Positions 11,571 through 25,566 are shown, numbered from the stretch's first letter. The stretch: 64,000 nucleotides of DNA from Bugula neritina (GCA_964035545.1 OZ037766.1:3276001-3340000); one strand, 5' to 3'. The notes: a model not told the origin generated them from the sequence alone. Program-made: numbers and translations.

Positions 11571-13652
11571 TTTGTTTATTTCGCATATCCTAGTGTATAT
11601 CAACATATATACGTTCTTTTGATAGTTTAGCTTTCCAACCTAAAACAACATAATAAGTAATAAAATCAGTATTATATAGAAGTGGCTACCTAATTGATAC
11701 ATCTATGGCATTGATGCGTGTGAGCTTTGCATATATTGCTAAATTGCATTTTTGGCTTATTAAGGAACGCTTGTCTGTATTATTTACTCCTGCTGATCAG
11801 ATTAAACGTAACTTTTCTCTGAACAGATGCGTCTCCAAAATTGGCATATTATAGTTTAAGAGAAATCCTGCATAAAAAATTAGAACTCTTCTAACACTTT
11901 ATACTGTACTATGACTGTATCAGGTAACTTTTATAACATAATATACTTACGAAGATTTTAGATTGAAGATGCAAGTAGATTGTTTATTGATAGCGTTTTT
12001 AAACATCAAAACACAGACCATATAGAGAATAAAGGATATAATCACTATATTAACTGTATGAAGTTTGACTTTCTCAACTGCATTTCCCATCTAAAATTCC
12101 AAACTCATCATGCTTATAGATTATTCTCAGTGCTCATAAAAATACTTTTGATAAGAAACCGTATTATACTATTTGCTGCTGGATTTTACTTAACGGCACA
12201 AAAATTCAAACTATCAAATGCTATTTGTTTATGCAGAATATATTATATAAAAACCCTTCTCAGCATATATTATATATAAATGTGTTACTCTTTTAGTGAA
12301 CTATACTTGCCATAAATAAAGTAAATCCTGCTGTGCCAAAGCAAACATTTTAACCCTATAAATATAATGCATAGGTTCATATCAACACAGCTCTCTCCTC
12401 ACCATTAACCAGAAAATAATAATGCATGCATGTGTGTCAGCAAAGAATTGTTACTGTGTCAGCACGGATGCTGTATGCTGGTTTACACAGATGCATGCAG
12501 AGTGAATTGATGGAGGACACAACTCAACCTTTTGCCTAATGCCAACAGTTTATTTCTCTCACAAAACTCTAACTGTAAGTCTTGTTAAATTAACATTGAT
12601 CAACAGAGCTATTTCTGACAAAACAATTATTTAATGAAGTTAAAAACAAAAGATAGTATGATAATTGAAATACTTAAAATTATTTTGACAATAAAGTTTA
12701 AGTTGCCTGCATCTTTGACAAGAGGAAAATTGAGCAATACCTACTGACTCATTTAAACAAAAACTACCAGTAAAAAGCTTTCATCACACAATACTTTTCT
12801 TAAAGCTATAACAACAAAAAACTCCTGCAACAATTTGTGTTTATAATAGCAATTGAACCTATATTGGTAGATTTCAACAATTATTGCCCAACAATACTTT
12901 ATCAAATGTTATTGCTGCAGCTGCCATTATATTGCGCAATGCCAATTCTTTCATAATTCTACAGGCATACAATCTATCATGCAGATGGGGCTCATTTGTC
13001 TGGGAAGACAGCTCATCTAGAAAAAAGAAGAACTGATTTCTCCATCTATTAAAGTGATTATAATATTATATATACCTTTAATTCGTGTAGTATTTTGAGT
13101 GACAAATGTGAGAGCTTACTAACTTGCATAGGTAGAGTAGCAAAGTTCAATAGTTTCGGTTTTACATATGTTTTTGCAAGTAAAATTATTTTTAAAACTT
13201 CATAACTCTAAGGTCCTCCATTAGAAAGTGTCAGGGAACATTATAAAACATTTGTTGATATATAAATCATAATTTTATATCGTCAGTCAAGTACTCAATT
13301 TATGCTGTTGTAATTAGTAAATAATGCATGTTAGAAGCCTACAACACTTAAATCTAGCTCGAAAGCAAGATTATTGAGGAAGCAACTCCTGGCTGACTAC
13401 AACGCAAGCTAAAGCCTGCTTTAATACCCCTTTCTAAAAGTACTAAAGAATCTTGGAATCTATTATAAGTTGTAGCATTCTACTCTTTAGTTCGATGTTA
13501 TGGTTTTGTATATTTGAAATCCCTCTACTACAATATTGAACCAAGATACAACCTGATCTATATATAAGTCTAAAGTGCAATTATATAATGCTCTATTCAT
13601 TATAAAGTGTTGTAAAATAGAGAGAAATATAGTTTTAATGATATGATTTTAG

Positions 13653-13826
13653 TTTATTGAAGTCAGCACAAAAAGTAGAGTTACAAGTTTCAAAATTCAG
13701 AGATCTAACAATATGTAACATAAAGAGAGCAGCAACTTAACAATGTTTTATCAAAAAAGAGTTTTTAAGTAGAGTAAGGAAATCATAAGAATTTTAGGAG
13801 CGAAAGGCTTCAACGTCAGGAGTTAT
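13653..13826 (-). terminator. A3 exon 3 and poly(A) signal
   Basis: Same exon type as A1. AATAAA at 13658-13653. Confidence 0.65.
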
Positions 13827-14170
13827 CTGTAAAATAAATAAAAATAATTTTGATATTATTGCTTAGTATTAGTAATTTATGAAGATGAAATTTGTTTTTG
13901 CGGACAAATTATAATAAAAATGTTTTATCATCATTATTATTGGTAAAAAGTGAACTGAAGTAAATTTTTTAACTTGCATGAATAATATATGCAGAAGTAA
14001 TTGAAAATTCAGCACTATAAGTTATAAATACTATCATGTTATCAATTATAATAGATTTTTAATGTATCAATACATCTCAGTCCAGTTCACTATACCAAAA
14101 GTAATATTATATAGCTGAATGCGGTAACACTCACCCAGGACAATACGTACACTGCAGTTTCAAGAATGGT

Positions 14171-14416
14171 TTATTTTCCAAAACCAAAGTTATTTGAGCC
14201 AGAAAAGCCAGTCTTTGGATGATGTTTGTTGTGGTTGTTGTAGTACCCATAGGGTCCGTGACCTTTGTTTTGGTTACCATAGTAACCATAGTTAGATGGT
14301 CCATGGTAACCATAGTTAGAAGGTCCGTAGCCCTTATTATGGTAGTTGTGGTTTGGGTAGTAGATAGCAGAGACGAGTGAAAGGCAGACAGCCAATAGGA
14401 TTGCAATAACCTTCAT
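14171..14416 (-). CDS. A3, secreted Gly/Tyr/Asn-rich peptide (family A)
   Basis: 81-aa precursor, almost identical to A1. The visible protein difference is YYPNHN here against YYPYHN in A1. Signal peptide residues 1-17, then two GPSNYGY repeats and an SNNFGFGK tail. Predicted minus-strand structure: exon 1 from 14993 upward, intron 1 14433-14992, exon 2 14136-14432 (donor GT at 14134-14133), 3'-UTR intron 13827-14134, exon 3 from 13826 down to the poly(A) signal at 13653-13658. It lies in the second copy of the divergent cassette, paired with A4. Confidence 0.87.
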   Translation of the reverse strand: MKVIAILLAVCLSLVSAIYYPNHNYHNKGYGPSNYGYHGPSNYGYYGNQNKGHGPYGYYNNHNKHHPKTGFSGSNNFGFGK

Positions 14417-15060
14417 GTTTACAGTTGAGTTTCTACAATGTATAGAATATAGAATTATAAAATTTCCATAATCAACCAGTAATATATAATTAAAAAATAA
14501 AACTTTTACCACATTATTACAACTCCTTACTTTCAACATTCATAATTTATTAATTAAAGAACTTCGCAGAATGTGTCTCTACTCTTAAATCAATAAACAA
14601 TGTAACTTTTCTTATCAATTTAAAGTTTACAAAACACTCTGTTGCAAACTAAATTTATACATAATATTGTAAAAATGTTATGCTTTAAAACTTTCAATCT
14701 TGATATGTTTAGGTTTTTTAAAAAAAAACCTGAATAATATCTGATAATTTTATACTCTTGTTTAGTTTTATTATAATATGCGTTTACATAAAAGAAATAA
14801 AAGTGACAGTGTCATTTTTACATTAAAAATAACGAAGTATAATTCACTATTTATCATTATATTAGATAATAAAACTATAGACATTGTTTCATACATGTTC
14901 TTTCTGATCATTGTTTTTTAATAATAAATTTTTTAGTCCTTTTTTTTTAAATTGCTAGAATAATAATTATATTAACAAAGAAAAGTTCTTACCTTGAGGC
15001 TGGATGTGTTGAAGTGTTCAAGTCAATAAAGCATCTGATGAAATAAAGTAGACCCACGCC

Positions 15061-15068
15061 TTTTTATA
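15061..15068 (-). promoter_or_regulatory. TATA box of A3
   Basis: TATAAAAA on the minus strand, same context as A1. Confidence 0.75.
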
Positions 15069-15366
15069 CCTTCTGAAGCTGACCATCTCTTAAAGTCATA
15101 CCCTAATCTCATGACGAAGCTATATTTTAATTACTGCAACAAGCCAATAATGTTCCAATTTCCTTATCACCAACAGCCTTAATACTTCAATCAAATGTAG
15201 ACAAGACTTGGTGCTCATCAGCTAAATAACGATGCAAATTATAATCCAACTATAATCTTTCTCCCAGTGCTGAGGATCAGGCTACCTGCAATATCAGACT
15301 CATGGATTCTGCTAAATAAGAACCAAGAAAGGATACTTAGTGCATAGCTTAAGGATGCCATATACT

Positions 15367-15376
15367 TGCCGAGTCA
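15367..15376 (-). promoter_or_regulatory. Altered bZIP-like site upstream of A3
   Basis: TGACTCGGCA on the minus strand, same substitution as A1. Confidence 0.4.
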
Positions 15377-17532
15377 TTTAGGTAGACTTTGCTGTATCAT
15401 AAGGACATACATATATTTCTTATAAACATATCTGATACTTTAAATTAATATTATATACTCAAGTAAAGGCTAAACAGTTTGTTTTATCAAGAATATCTCG
15501 CAAAAAATTTATACAGTATCTCATAATTAACAATAAAAATAATATCAACGGTCATTATTATAAGATGCCTTATTTTATATTAAATTATATGCAATGTGTA
15601 CTATTGAATCAATAATTTTTCTTTTAACTTTTTGAAAACTGAAATCAATCATAATATGCTCTAGCTTTTCAGTCACATATGATATATAAGTTGCTAAAGT
15701 GCATCTTAGTAATGCTATACTTTCTAAAGCTATATGCTGTTATGAAATTGCTAGAATTTTTACATTCGTTTTGGTTTTTTTTATAAATTAGACTGCATAA
15801 AAACTACTTAAGCAGAATGTAATATGATTATAATATATTTTGAAAGATTATATTGCAGTTAATCTTTTTCTAGATCTAATTAGTATTATGAGCCAGAATA
15901 AACTAAATTGCCATAATTCTTGAACTTGTAGTTGAACAAACTAATAATCTAAAGTGATCTTAAGATACAGCAGTCAAAAGATCTTGTAGTTCAAAAACAT
16001 TTATGTAATTAAAAGTTCGCAGTAAAACCATGATTTAAACAAGGCAGTCTTTTTGTTTAATTGATTTAATTTGCATAAATTTATATTTTTTTGTTTTAAA
16101 TTACATAAACTAATATGTCACTAAATTATTCTATGTGTAAAAAATATTCACATACTAAAAATATTTCAAGCATTTATATAATAAAAGACATTAGGCTAAA
16201 AGTTTTACGGTTATACAGTTTAAATTGGTAAGAGATCTATTCAAACTCACAAAAAAAATAATTTTAATTTATTTAGTACACATCAACAAGTTAGGACCAA
16301 AATTAAAGTTTGCTCAAAATTTATTATAAGAATTTACTACATATATATGGGGTAATTTTATGTGCTGATTCTAACTATACATAGCAAGATAGGAGTTAGT
16401 AATGAGGAGTCCTGCAACGTATTAAAGCGCAACATTATTGGCATATATGAGCTAAATATATAATAAACTGACCGTGATGGTTTTTCATTTGGAAATACTA
16501 AATTTTATCGACAATTATTACAAAAACTACATAAGATTATGCAAATTATATTAATGCATAAAGAAAATTTCTATTTTTGTCAAAATATAATTTTCATCAT
16601 TAAAGTTTTATATTTTAATTTTATATATATAATGAAGAACTTCCTTAAATATGACAAAAACTTTTGTCTGTTGCTTTTCGAGCAGATTGTCTGACTACCA
16701 GTTCAAGATGTTTATACAGATTTAATTTAGTCTATAATATTAGTGCTATAAGTATACTAATTTCTTATTGGTCTAGAACAAGATTAACTATAATAACCTA
16801 TGTCATATGATATATTATAATCTCATTACACTATGTCATAAACAGTGAGACGACATATTTAGCATTTCTAATTTCTATACAATCTAGTACAAAAATAAGT
16901 ACATTTGCATGTTAAAAATATCCAAATAGTATAACATTAATTAAAGTAACATATATTGGAATTTAAACTTTTATTTCAAAATTGAATATTTTTTTCTGCA
17001 TGCAAATCATGTTGTGGTAGAACTTAAAAACAAAGGTTTATTTTTTATTCGAAAGTTTTTTTAGTACTTGCTTAAAAAAGTACAATCATTTTTTAAGTTG
17101 TATTTGCCTATAAAATTTCAGATATGTTTATTTTCAGTGACATGTGTGCTGCTGTGTGTAGCTGTAAACATTTTAAATTAGAGTAATTAATATATCTAGC
17201 AAGCTATAAGTAAAATAATTTTTTTGAAACTTAGTGGTAATAATATGGTGAACAAATTTAATAATTGAAGTTTGATTTATTTTAATCTCTATAAGTTTGT
17301 GCTGTTAAAATACACTCAAACAACATATGTACACATAATATATAGAAAGGCATTTTGATATAATAATTGTTAATGTTATTTGAAGTCAGTTATGTGAATA
17401 TTGTATATATATTTTTTGTATAATATTCTTGATAAAAAAAATTTTCAGCCTGTACTTATCTATAACAATAGCCTAAAACATTGAATCTTTTTTAGACAAA
17501 GTTTTGTTACAATACAGAAAAGTCTGCTTAAA

Positions 17533-17542
17533 TGACTCAGCA
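17533..17542 (+). promoter_or_regulatory. bZIP/MARE-like site upstream of A4
   Basis: TGACTCAGCA ~350 bp upstream of the TATA box, identical to A2. Confidence 0.5.
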
Positions 17543-17888
17543 AATTTGACATCCAACAATCTGTGCACTAAGTATCTTGTTTTGCATTTTATTTAGCAAA
17601 ATGAATGATTCTTATATTGCAGGTAGCCTGATTAATAATACTGAGAGAAAGATTAGTTAGATTATAATTTTTACATCATTATTTATAGCTGAGCTCATGA
17701 GCACCAAGTCTTGTCTGCATTTGATTGAAATATTAAAGCTAATGATGATAAGCAAATTATTACAGCATTTTTGGCTTCTTGCAAATAGTAGAATAGCTGT
17801 AAGATGATCCAATGGCGGGTAGGTTAATTTCACATAGCTACGTCATGAGATTAGGGTATGACTTTAAAATATCAACAGGTTCAGAAGG

Positions 17889-17897
17889 TATAAAAAA
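17889..17897 (+). promoter_or_regulatory. TATA box of A4
   Basis: TATAAAAAA after TCAGAAGG, same context as A2. Confidence 0.75.
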
Positions 17898-18485
17898 GGC
17901 TCGAGTCTGTTTCATTTCATCAAATGCTTTATTGACTTAAACACTTCAACACAGCCAGCCTCAAGGTAAGAACTTTTTTTGTTAATATTAATTTAGCAAT
18001 TTGAATACATTATAGGAGTAGAACTAAAATAAAAAAAATGATAAGAAAGAATATGAACCAATGTGCGTTAGTTTTATTATTTAGTAAAGCTAGAAAATAA
18101 ACTATGTTCCCAATAGTTTTTATTGCAAAAAACATTATACAAGTTTATATTTTTAATTTAAATGCATATTAAAACCATAAACAGTGGTATAAAATTATCA
18201 AAAAATAGTTAGTTTTATTCTTAAAAATATTTAAAACTTTAAAAATATTCTGACCATGTGTTGTGCAAATTTATTTTCTTGCATTATAATAGAGTGTTCT
18301 GTAAACGTCAAGTCAATAAGAAAAGTAACAACGTTTATTTAAGAGTAGAAATATTTTGGTTTTTTTAAAGTAAATGGTGAATGCAAAAATTTAAAACTTG
18401 AAATTATTTGTTAAACATTTTGCGATAAAAATATTTTTGCTATAGACTTTTATTCTATGTATATTGTAGAAATTCAACTGTAAAC

Positions 18486-18728
18486 ATGAAGGTTATTGCA
18501 ATCCTATTGGCTGTCTGCCTTGCACTCGTCTCTGCTATCTACTACCCAAACCACAACTACCATAATAAGGGCTACGGACCGTCTAACTATGGTTACCATG
18601 GACCATCAAACTATGGTTACTATGGTAACCAAAACAAAGGTCACGGACCCTATGGGTACTACAACAACCACAACAAACATCATCCAAAGACTGGCTTTTC
18701 TGGCTCTAATTTTAGTTTTGGAAAATAA
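18486..18728 (+). CDS. A4, secreted Gly/Tyr/Asn-rich peptide (family A)
   Basis: 80-aa precursor. The signal peptide reads [17 protein letters not shown], with Ala in place of Ser at residue 13. The mature part has GPSNYGYH, GPSNYGYY and GPYGYY blocks and the NFSFGK tail typical of the A2/A4 lineage. Exon 1 ends at 17965, intron 1 is 17966-18469, exon 2 18470-18760, 3'-UTR intron 18761-18951, exon 3 from 18952. The 3' intron is about 110 bp shorter than in A2 because of an internal deletion. It is divergent to A3. Confidence 0.87.
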   Translation: MKVIAILLAVCLALVSAIYYPNHNYHNKGYGPSNYGYHGPSNYGYYGNQNKGHGPYGYYNNHNKHHPKTGFSGSNFSFGK

Positions 18729-18951
18729 ACCACTCTTGAAGTTGCAGTATATTGCCCTGAGTGAGTGTTACCTCATTTAGCTAATATTTTACGGTGTATT
18801 GGACTGAACTGGGATGTATTGATGTAGTAGAAACCTATGATTAATAGCATGATTTTATTACTATCTAGTGCTGAATACACTATATTGTGTCTGCAGAATA
18901 TTTGAGCAAGTTGAAAAAATTATATTAATTTTTTTAAAATTTATTTTGCAG

Positions 18952-19123
18952 GTAACTCCTGATGTTGAAACCTGGATCTCCTTATTCTTCTCATTTGTCC
19001 TAACGACGTAAATTTTAAAGCTTCTTTGTTATAAAATATGATTAAATTGCTGCTCCATTTGCACGATGTTGTTATATCTCTTAATTGTAAAACTTTCAGC
19101 TCTATTTCTGTAACTTTAATAAA
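18952..19123 (+). terminator. A4 exon 3 and poly(A) signal
   Basis: Same exon type as A2. Acceptor at 18951, AATAAA at 19118-19123. Confidence 0.66.
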
Positions 19124-19542
19124 CTATTATTATTTCACAAAAGTAATTGTTTTTTAAACAATTTTTAATGAAAAGAGCATTATATAATAGCATTGCAAAC
19201 TTATATAGACAAAAGAATACAGACCTACTATTTCAATATATTCATATAAATAACTTAGAACTACAAAGCCTTAACCTTGGTGTTTTTAGCAACACTTACT
19301 AAATAGCAGAGCAATATATATAATAAACTCCAAAACTTTCTAGGACTTTTAAAATTTAATCTTACATGGTATATAATAAAAGCATGGGCTGGTATTGTCG
19401 TCAGCTTGGAGTTGTTCCTTCAATATTATTGATTTTAAGTCAGCTTTGGCCCCGAGTTGAGTTTTCTGGAATGCAATGTTTATTAGCAATAACATATGAT
19501 TATAATTTATATTACATTAATCTATACTGTATACAGTTTAGA

Positions 19543-19626
19543 TTAATATAATATAATATAATATAATATAATATAATATAATGTATAATATAATACAATA
19601 TAATATAATATATATAATATAATATG
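19543..19626 (+). repeat. (TATAA)n short tandem repeat
   Basis: Repeated taata/tataa units downstream of A4, expanded relative to the matching site near 6298-6330. Confidence 0.8.
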
Positions 19627-20169
19627 TATAACTTCTTGTATTCTTCCTGAAACATTCTAAAGGTGGGCTCTAAAGTTGTGGAGTCTTAAAAATAGTTTCG
19701 CAAAGCAACATTAGTAGAACATATAACATTCAAGTTTTCTACAGAACTATCAGCTTTTTATAATCTGACATTTGTCACTCAAATTATTACATAATTTGAA
19801 ATCAGTATATTATAATCGTTCTTATAGATGTATAAACCTCATTCTAAAATTTCCAATTTGCTAAATCTCAGTTTTAGTTATTTTTATATTTTTGTCATCA
19901 AAGAATAAATTAACTCTATGATCAATAAACATTATTCCATAGTAATCTCGTATAATGTGAACAAAAGTGTTATAGTTTGTTTTAACACAACAATTGAAAT
20001 TAGTGATGCATTTCTATGTTTAATATTATATTATTAAGCTGCATCAATCACTTATGATGCTCTTCTGGGATAATATAACAGTAAATTGAGACTTGCTTTA
20101 TTTAATTTATTTTTAATAGGATATTGTGTCTTGAAGTGAAATTTTCACAAGTTTTTATAATTTAGTATT

Positions 20170-21660
20170 CTAATAACATACATATCTTGCTTAACTTTAT
20201 ATCTACAATACAAATTGTGTGACAGTTACAGAAAGTATATGTTTCTAACTTTTAATTTAATTAAAAGTTTCATAAATCACCAAAGGGGGCTAAATTTATC
20301 AAAATTCACATGTCAATTGTTTAGGATTGATTTAAATGAATTATTTATTGAGATATTAAATAGTTATTATGTAGATTAATTTAACCAGAATTGAGTTTTT
20401 CATTATTAATATTTTCACATTGCATAATTTTCAAATAAGGTCTCACACTCATTACATTTGTCAGTGCTTTTAGTCCCAAACAAAATAATATATTCAACTA
20501 TAAATTTAAAATATAAATGTGTTTTCAAAGAGTATCTGTCAATCCAAAATTATGGTGCTGCTTATTTAGGATCTTCTATAGTTTTTTTCGGATGAATCAA
20601 TAGTGTACAAATTTTAAAAATACATTCCAAAAACTTTTGCTTTTACTCTGAAAATAATTATTGAGGTGCTCAAAATATTGAAACAATCTTTGTATAAGTT
20701 TAAATAGCTCACCTCACTTTAAAAATAAGTCTATTTTGATTACAATCATAAAACTTTCAATGTATGTTTTCATTATTTTTGCACAAAGTATTTTCAGTAT
20801 TTGAATGGTTATTAGATTGTAGTTAAAATCAATTGGTTTTTTCTCAAAGTGAGTAATATCTATATTTCACGCAACACAGTTATACTAGTACAATACAACA
20901 ATGCAATAAACTAGTGTATCAGTCCACACCACCAACTACTATCTATTATTGTTCGCATTACAAAGGGCTGATGCACAGAAACTAGCCATTCAAGTAGTAG
21001 TGTCAATCTGATGAGCATGACCTGTGTGCATGATCAGTCAAGTTACAGCCCACATAAATTTAGAAAGACCAAATTATATCATTTTATGCAATTATATTAT
21101 TAAAGAATATCAAACATAAAAATAAGCAAATCAAATCAATTTACCAAAAAAATTCATATTCACTTTAAAAACATAAAGTTTACCATTTTTGTGTGTGTGT
21201 TACTTTATATCATCTAGAAATTCCCAAAATATAATAAGACCAATTTGTCTGCTGCATTTTGAGCAGATTGTCCGGCCACCAGTTCAAGGGCTATACATAT
21301 TTGATTTAGTTTAAGATGTCAATCCTAAGTACTAATTTCCAATTGGTCTATAGAGCAAGATTATCTATAATATATGTCATGTGATATGTTATAATCCTAT
21401 TATACTATGACATAATCTAATTTCTATGCAATTTATAGTACCAAAGTAAGTGCAATTTCGTGTTAAAAATATTGCAGTAGGGTAATAATATACATTATAG
21501 CATAAAGTAGTATAATATGTTGTAATCAAACCTTTTTTTTTTCTAAATTGAATATTTTTCTTTAAAAACTATGTTGTGCTAGAGCTCAAATACAAAAGCT
21601 TATTGTTTTATTGTCTGTTTATTAGTTGATTAGAATGAGGCATAATCATTTATTTATATG
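20170..21660. other. Gene-free flank shared by the inverted-repeat arms
   Basis: A/T-rich sequence matching 29820-28570 in reverse. Around 21240-21480 it carries a distal A-gene upstream block (GAGCAGATTGTCCGGCCACC) that also occurs at ~3330, 16690, 22740, 28960 and 33190. No coding frame was found. Confidence 0.5.
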
Positions 21661-21663
21661 GAT

Positions 21664-21770
21664 TCTACAATAACCAGAACAAGCATTATTCAAAGACTAG
21701 CTTTTTGTGTTGAACTTTCATTTTGGAAAATAAAGCATTCTAATTGAAACTGCAGTATATATTACCCTGA
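21664..21770 (+). pseudogene. Relic of family A exon 2 (C-terminal part)
   Basis: The sequence aligns with the last ~23 codons of a family A CDS and its 3' UTR. It reads YNNQNKHYSKTSFL-like, then hits a TGA before the old GK-stop position (21731-21733). The exon-end motif ccctga|gtgagt is still present at 21765-21776. The promoter, exon 1, intron 1 and the signal-peptide end are missing. Upstream it joins directly to an A-type distal upstream block. The same truncated configuration occurs in reverse at 28458-28563. Confidence 0.7.
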
Positions 21771-21999
21771 GTGAGTGTTACCACTTGAACTAATACTTTT
21801 TTATATAGTGAACCAGACGAGGATAGCAAAGGATTATAATTATTAACCTGGTATTATTGTTCACTAGTGCTGAATACACAGTTGCATCTATAATGCAAAT
21901 TATTTATACAAGTTGAAAATGCTTAATAGGCTACGTTGTATTATTGCACCTTTTATGACCAATAATAATCATGATACATAAATAATTTAATTATAGCTT

Positions 22000-24380
22000 G
22001 TCCTCGGTAATGAATTTCATTCTAATATTACTAATGGTATGCAATAGTATTAGGATAATGCTTATATATTTAAATGTATAATTGTAGATAATTATGAAAA
22101 TTAAGAAGTAAACTTTGTTAATAATTGAACCTTTCATTTTCTTTTCCGTTGTTACTGTTTCACATGCATGCATTTATCAAATTTGTCTGTCGCATATATG
22201 ATTAACACAAATGTAATTCTTCAATAAAGAACCAGGAATATAATTTTAGACAGTAATTGAAAAAATAAAATCATTATAATGCTTTTGTAAAATTTATTAG
22301 TTTTTCAACGTGCATTGAAAAATAATTCAAATTTTTGATAAACATATACAAAACTTTAGTTGTACCTCTGTAGATGCCAATGCTGATGCCCATAATAGAA
22401 GTGTAGCATTTTGATATGGAAATAGTAATTGGTCTTACTAATGCTTGTTTACATGAATTAACACATTTATGTTCCTGGCATGAAACTCTTAGGAATTACT
22501 ATTCTGTCATTAAACTGTGTGCTCGAATTTTTTCCCGTAATTGAATAGTTCTTAGATGTACAAAAACAAAATTATATTAGTTTACCCAATTAGAAGAAAA
22601 AAAAACTTACAATTGGGCAAAGCAAGCTGCTCTAACAATAGGAATTTGCTTTATCATAAATTTTTCATCATTGTAATTTTAGCTCCTGAAATAGGAGAAC
22701 TTGGTGTGAATTGCTGTTTAATTAGCAATTTAGGTTATAGGTTTGTCTGGCTACAAGTTCAAGAATGATATAGCTGTTTTAATTTAGTCTGAGCCAATAA
22801 TACAAAGTATGAATTTTCTTAGTCTAGAGCAAGATTACATATAATATATGTCATGTGATATGTTATAATCGTATTACGCTATGACATATTCGCTAAGACA
22901 TTTTTAGCATTTCTGACTTCTACGTGCAATTTAGTACAAAATAAGTACAACTGAGAGTCACAATTATGCCAATATTATAATAATAAAACATTGAAATATT
23001 ATATGCATTAATTGAAGCTTATTTTTTAAAAATCTCAAACTAAAATGGAACGGCTTATTGTTATATTTGTAGTTTTCTATTATTTACTTAAAAAAATTAG
23101 GCCTATTACTTCGTAATGCTCTGGTGGCTTAGGCGAGTCGTATGTTCTGTGATTGAATGAGCATTAAGAATACAAATTTGCTGTTTTAAAAAAAATTACA
23201 AGAATAATTAACGAAAGTTTTTTATTTCAACTTTTGTGTTAAATATAGTTATTTCATGTAAACAGAATTTTAAAAGGAGTATTTATGTTTGCATTATCAA
23301 GCCAGGTTTTGAAAATTTAAATGCGCTTGATGCTGTTTTACATCAGCCAACAAATTTTACAATGTACTAAAATAGTATATATACAACTTTGTTTGGAAAT
23401 ATTTAATTTATGACTTCGGGAAAAATATATCAGGCAACTGCTATGCTTGTCTAAGAAAACTTGCCTACATCTCCCATGCAAGTAACATATATCTTGAAAC
23501 ATGGAAGCTACATTTTTATCTGTAATAATAACCATGCAGAGGTTGAATATATTAGTGGAACAATAAAATTTTAGAAATCATGCATTGAACTGAAGTCGGC
23601 AGCTAAGCTTCACAACATTTCATTTGTTTAAATTTGTTTTACACTGAATATTCATTTTTGGCAACATGTGTATGCAAAAATGCTGCTGCAATCAGCTTTA
23701 AAAACCGTAAATTGGACTGCAAGCTACATGCTGCTTTTTCTTCAAATTATATAATTTATTGGATCAACAGTCATAAATAAAATTTACGAAATAAGGTACG
23801 AAATATAAAAGGAAACTGCTTGTTATAACATATTTAGCCCCTTTTAAATCTAGCTATATACAATTTCAAATATACCAAAGCTAAAATTATTTTTAATTGC
23901 CACAATTTTAATATTTATTTAGTGAAGTCAAAAGCTACTAAGATAAAAATACTTTTATGCATACTTAACAGTATAAAATTAATTTATTCAAATGTCACAC
24001 TATTACGTTTATATAACCTATATATAATACAATATTGAAGAATAGATAAATATATGCTACTTTATATCTTTTTGACTAGCCACACCTAATAGTTAGAGAT
24101 TAATAATAATAATATGACTAGATAGGTTTGATGATTGGACACTGATGCATTCTACGAGCTGCACTCATGTTCTGCATACAATCTTAACATATAATATATA
24201 GTATAAATTTTTTATTTTTCTAGCATTATCTCCAGTAACTCATGAAAATAGTGCATGTAATTTTATAATTTTGTAAGACATTCCTAATAAAAAGCCTATA
24301 ACTTATTGAGTATAGTATCAGCCTAGAATCTCAAATATGTTTTTATATTGACAATAATATTTTCTTATGATGCAGCAGTC
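22000..24380. other. Central spacer upstream of A5
   Basis: A+T-rich. From ~22740 it aligns with the upstream flank of A2/A4, so it is old A-type promoter DNA. No supported gene. Confidence 0.5.
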
Positions 24381-24388
24381 TGCTTGGA

Positions 24389-24398
24389 TGAGTCAGCA
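24389..24398 (+). promoter_or_regulatory. bZIP/MARE-like site upstream of A5
   Basis: TGAGTCAGCA, the alternative AP-1 core, ~280 bp upstream of the TATA box. Confidence 0.48.
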
Positions 24399-24675
24399 AG
24401 TATGATATCCTTAGAGCTGTGCACTAAGTATCCTTTCTTAGTGCTTATTTAGAAAAATCCATGAGTCTAATATTTCAGGTAGCCTGATTTTCAGTACATG
24501 GGAGAAAGATTAGCTGCATTAGAATTTGCATCAGTCCTGCTTGCACTTGTTTGAAGTATTAAGGTTAATTATGACAAAAAAATTACAGCATTATTGGCTT
24601 ATATTGTGTTTATTAACGTAGTTAAGTCGTACTAAGACTACGGTATGATTATAAGATATGGTCAGCTTCAGAAAG

Positions 24676-24684
24676 TATAAAAAG
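24676..24684 (+). promoter_or_regulatory. TATA box of A5
   Basis: TATAAAAAG follows TCAGAAAG. Exon 1 ends at 24751. Confidence 0.72.
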
Positions 24685-25320
24685 GCTGAGCTCTGCTTTA
24701 TTTCACCAGATGCTCTGTTGACCTGAACACTTCAACACAACCAGCCAAAAAGTAAGATTTTTTTCCATGTTAACATCATACATGTAACAGCCATTTGAAA
24801 TATAAGATTAGCTAGGACGTTTGTTGCTTTATCTAATAATGTTTTTTAAATACATTATGTTTAATTTTTTTGTTTTATTGTAAGAAAGACAATTTTTTAC
24901 TCATATATTTTATTTAAATGCATACTAAAACTATAAATGCTTGTACATATATAATGAACAAAAATTCAAGTGTTTTTTTTTTTAAAAACTTGTATATTTA
25001 TAAATATTGAAAAGCATTAAAAGTTTAAAAGATATTACAATAAAACTTTAAATAAATCTAGTTTCTTATGCAATATAGAATGATATGTATCCTTTAAAAC
25101 AATATGACAGACTACATTGTTTGTTGAATTAGGAGTAGATACATTCCATCAATTTCTTTAAAATGAGTTGTGAATATTGTAAACAAAAAGCCTGTAATAA
25201 AAATGTTAAAAACTGTAGCTCTTGATTTTATTATTGGTTGGTAATTGAAATTTTACACTAGAAAGTTGTTGTTTTAAATAATAATTGTATTCTATACATT
25301 GTAGAAACTCAACTGTAAAC

Positions 25321-25566
25321 ATGAAGGTTATTGCAATCCTATTGGCTGTCTGCCTTTCACTTGCTTCTGCTATCTACTACCCATACCACAACCACCATAA
25401 TAAGGGCTACGGACCTTCTAATTATGGTTACCATGGACCATCTAACTATGGTTACTATGGTAACCAAAACAAAGGTCATGGACCTTATGGGTACTACAAC
25501 AACCACAACAAACATCATCCAAAGACTGGCTTTTCTGGTTCAGCTAACTTTGGTTTTGGAAAATAA
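25321..25566 (+). CDS. A5, lone secreted Gly/Tyr/Asn-rich peptide (family A)
   Basis: 81-aa precursor with signal peptide [17 protein letters not shown] and a mature part beginning IYYPYHNHHNKGYG. It has two GPSNYGY repeats and a tail GSANFGFGK that combines features of both A lineages. Exon 1 ends at 24751 (ccaaaaa|gtaag). Intron 1 is 24752-25304, exon 2 25305-25593, 3'-UTR intron 25594-25745, exon 3 from 25746. It is the only family A gene without a close divergent partner, and it sits in the central spacer of the large inverted repeat. Its upstream flank (22.7-24.7 kb) still aligns with the A2/A4 upstream flank, including the bZIP-like site, so it probably derives from a cassette that lost its partner. 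Confidence 0.87.
   Translation: MKVIAILLAVCLSLASAIYYPYHNHHNKGYGPSNYGYHGPSNYGYYGNQNKGHGPYGYYNNHNKHHPKTGFSGSANFGFGK

Larger units (their letters stand above)
13364..20163 (+). repeat. Divergent A-pair cassette, copy II
   Basis: Carries A3 and A4. Direct repeat of 1-6880 with scattered small indels and substitutions. The intergenic part 15069-17888 contains only upstream elements. Confidence 0.75.
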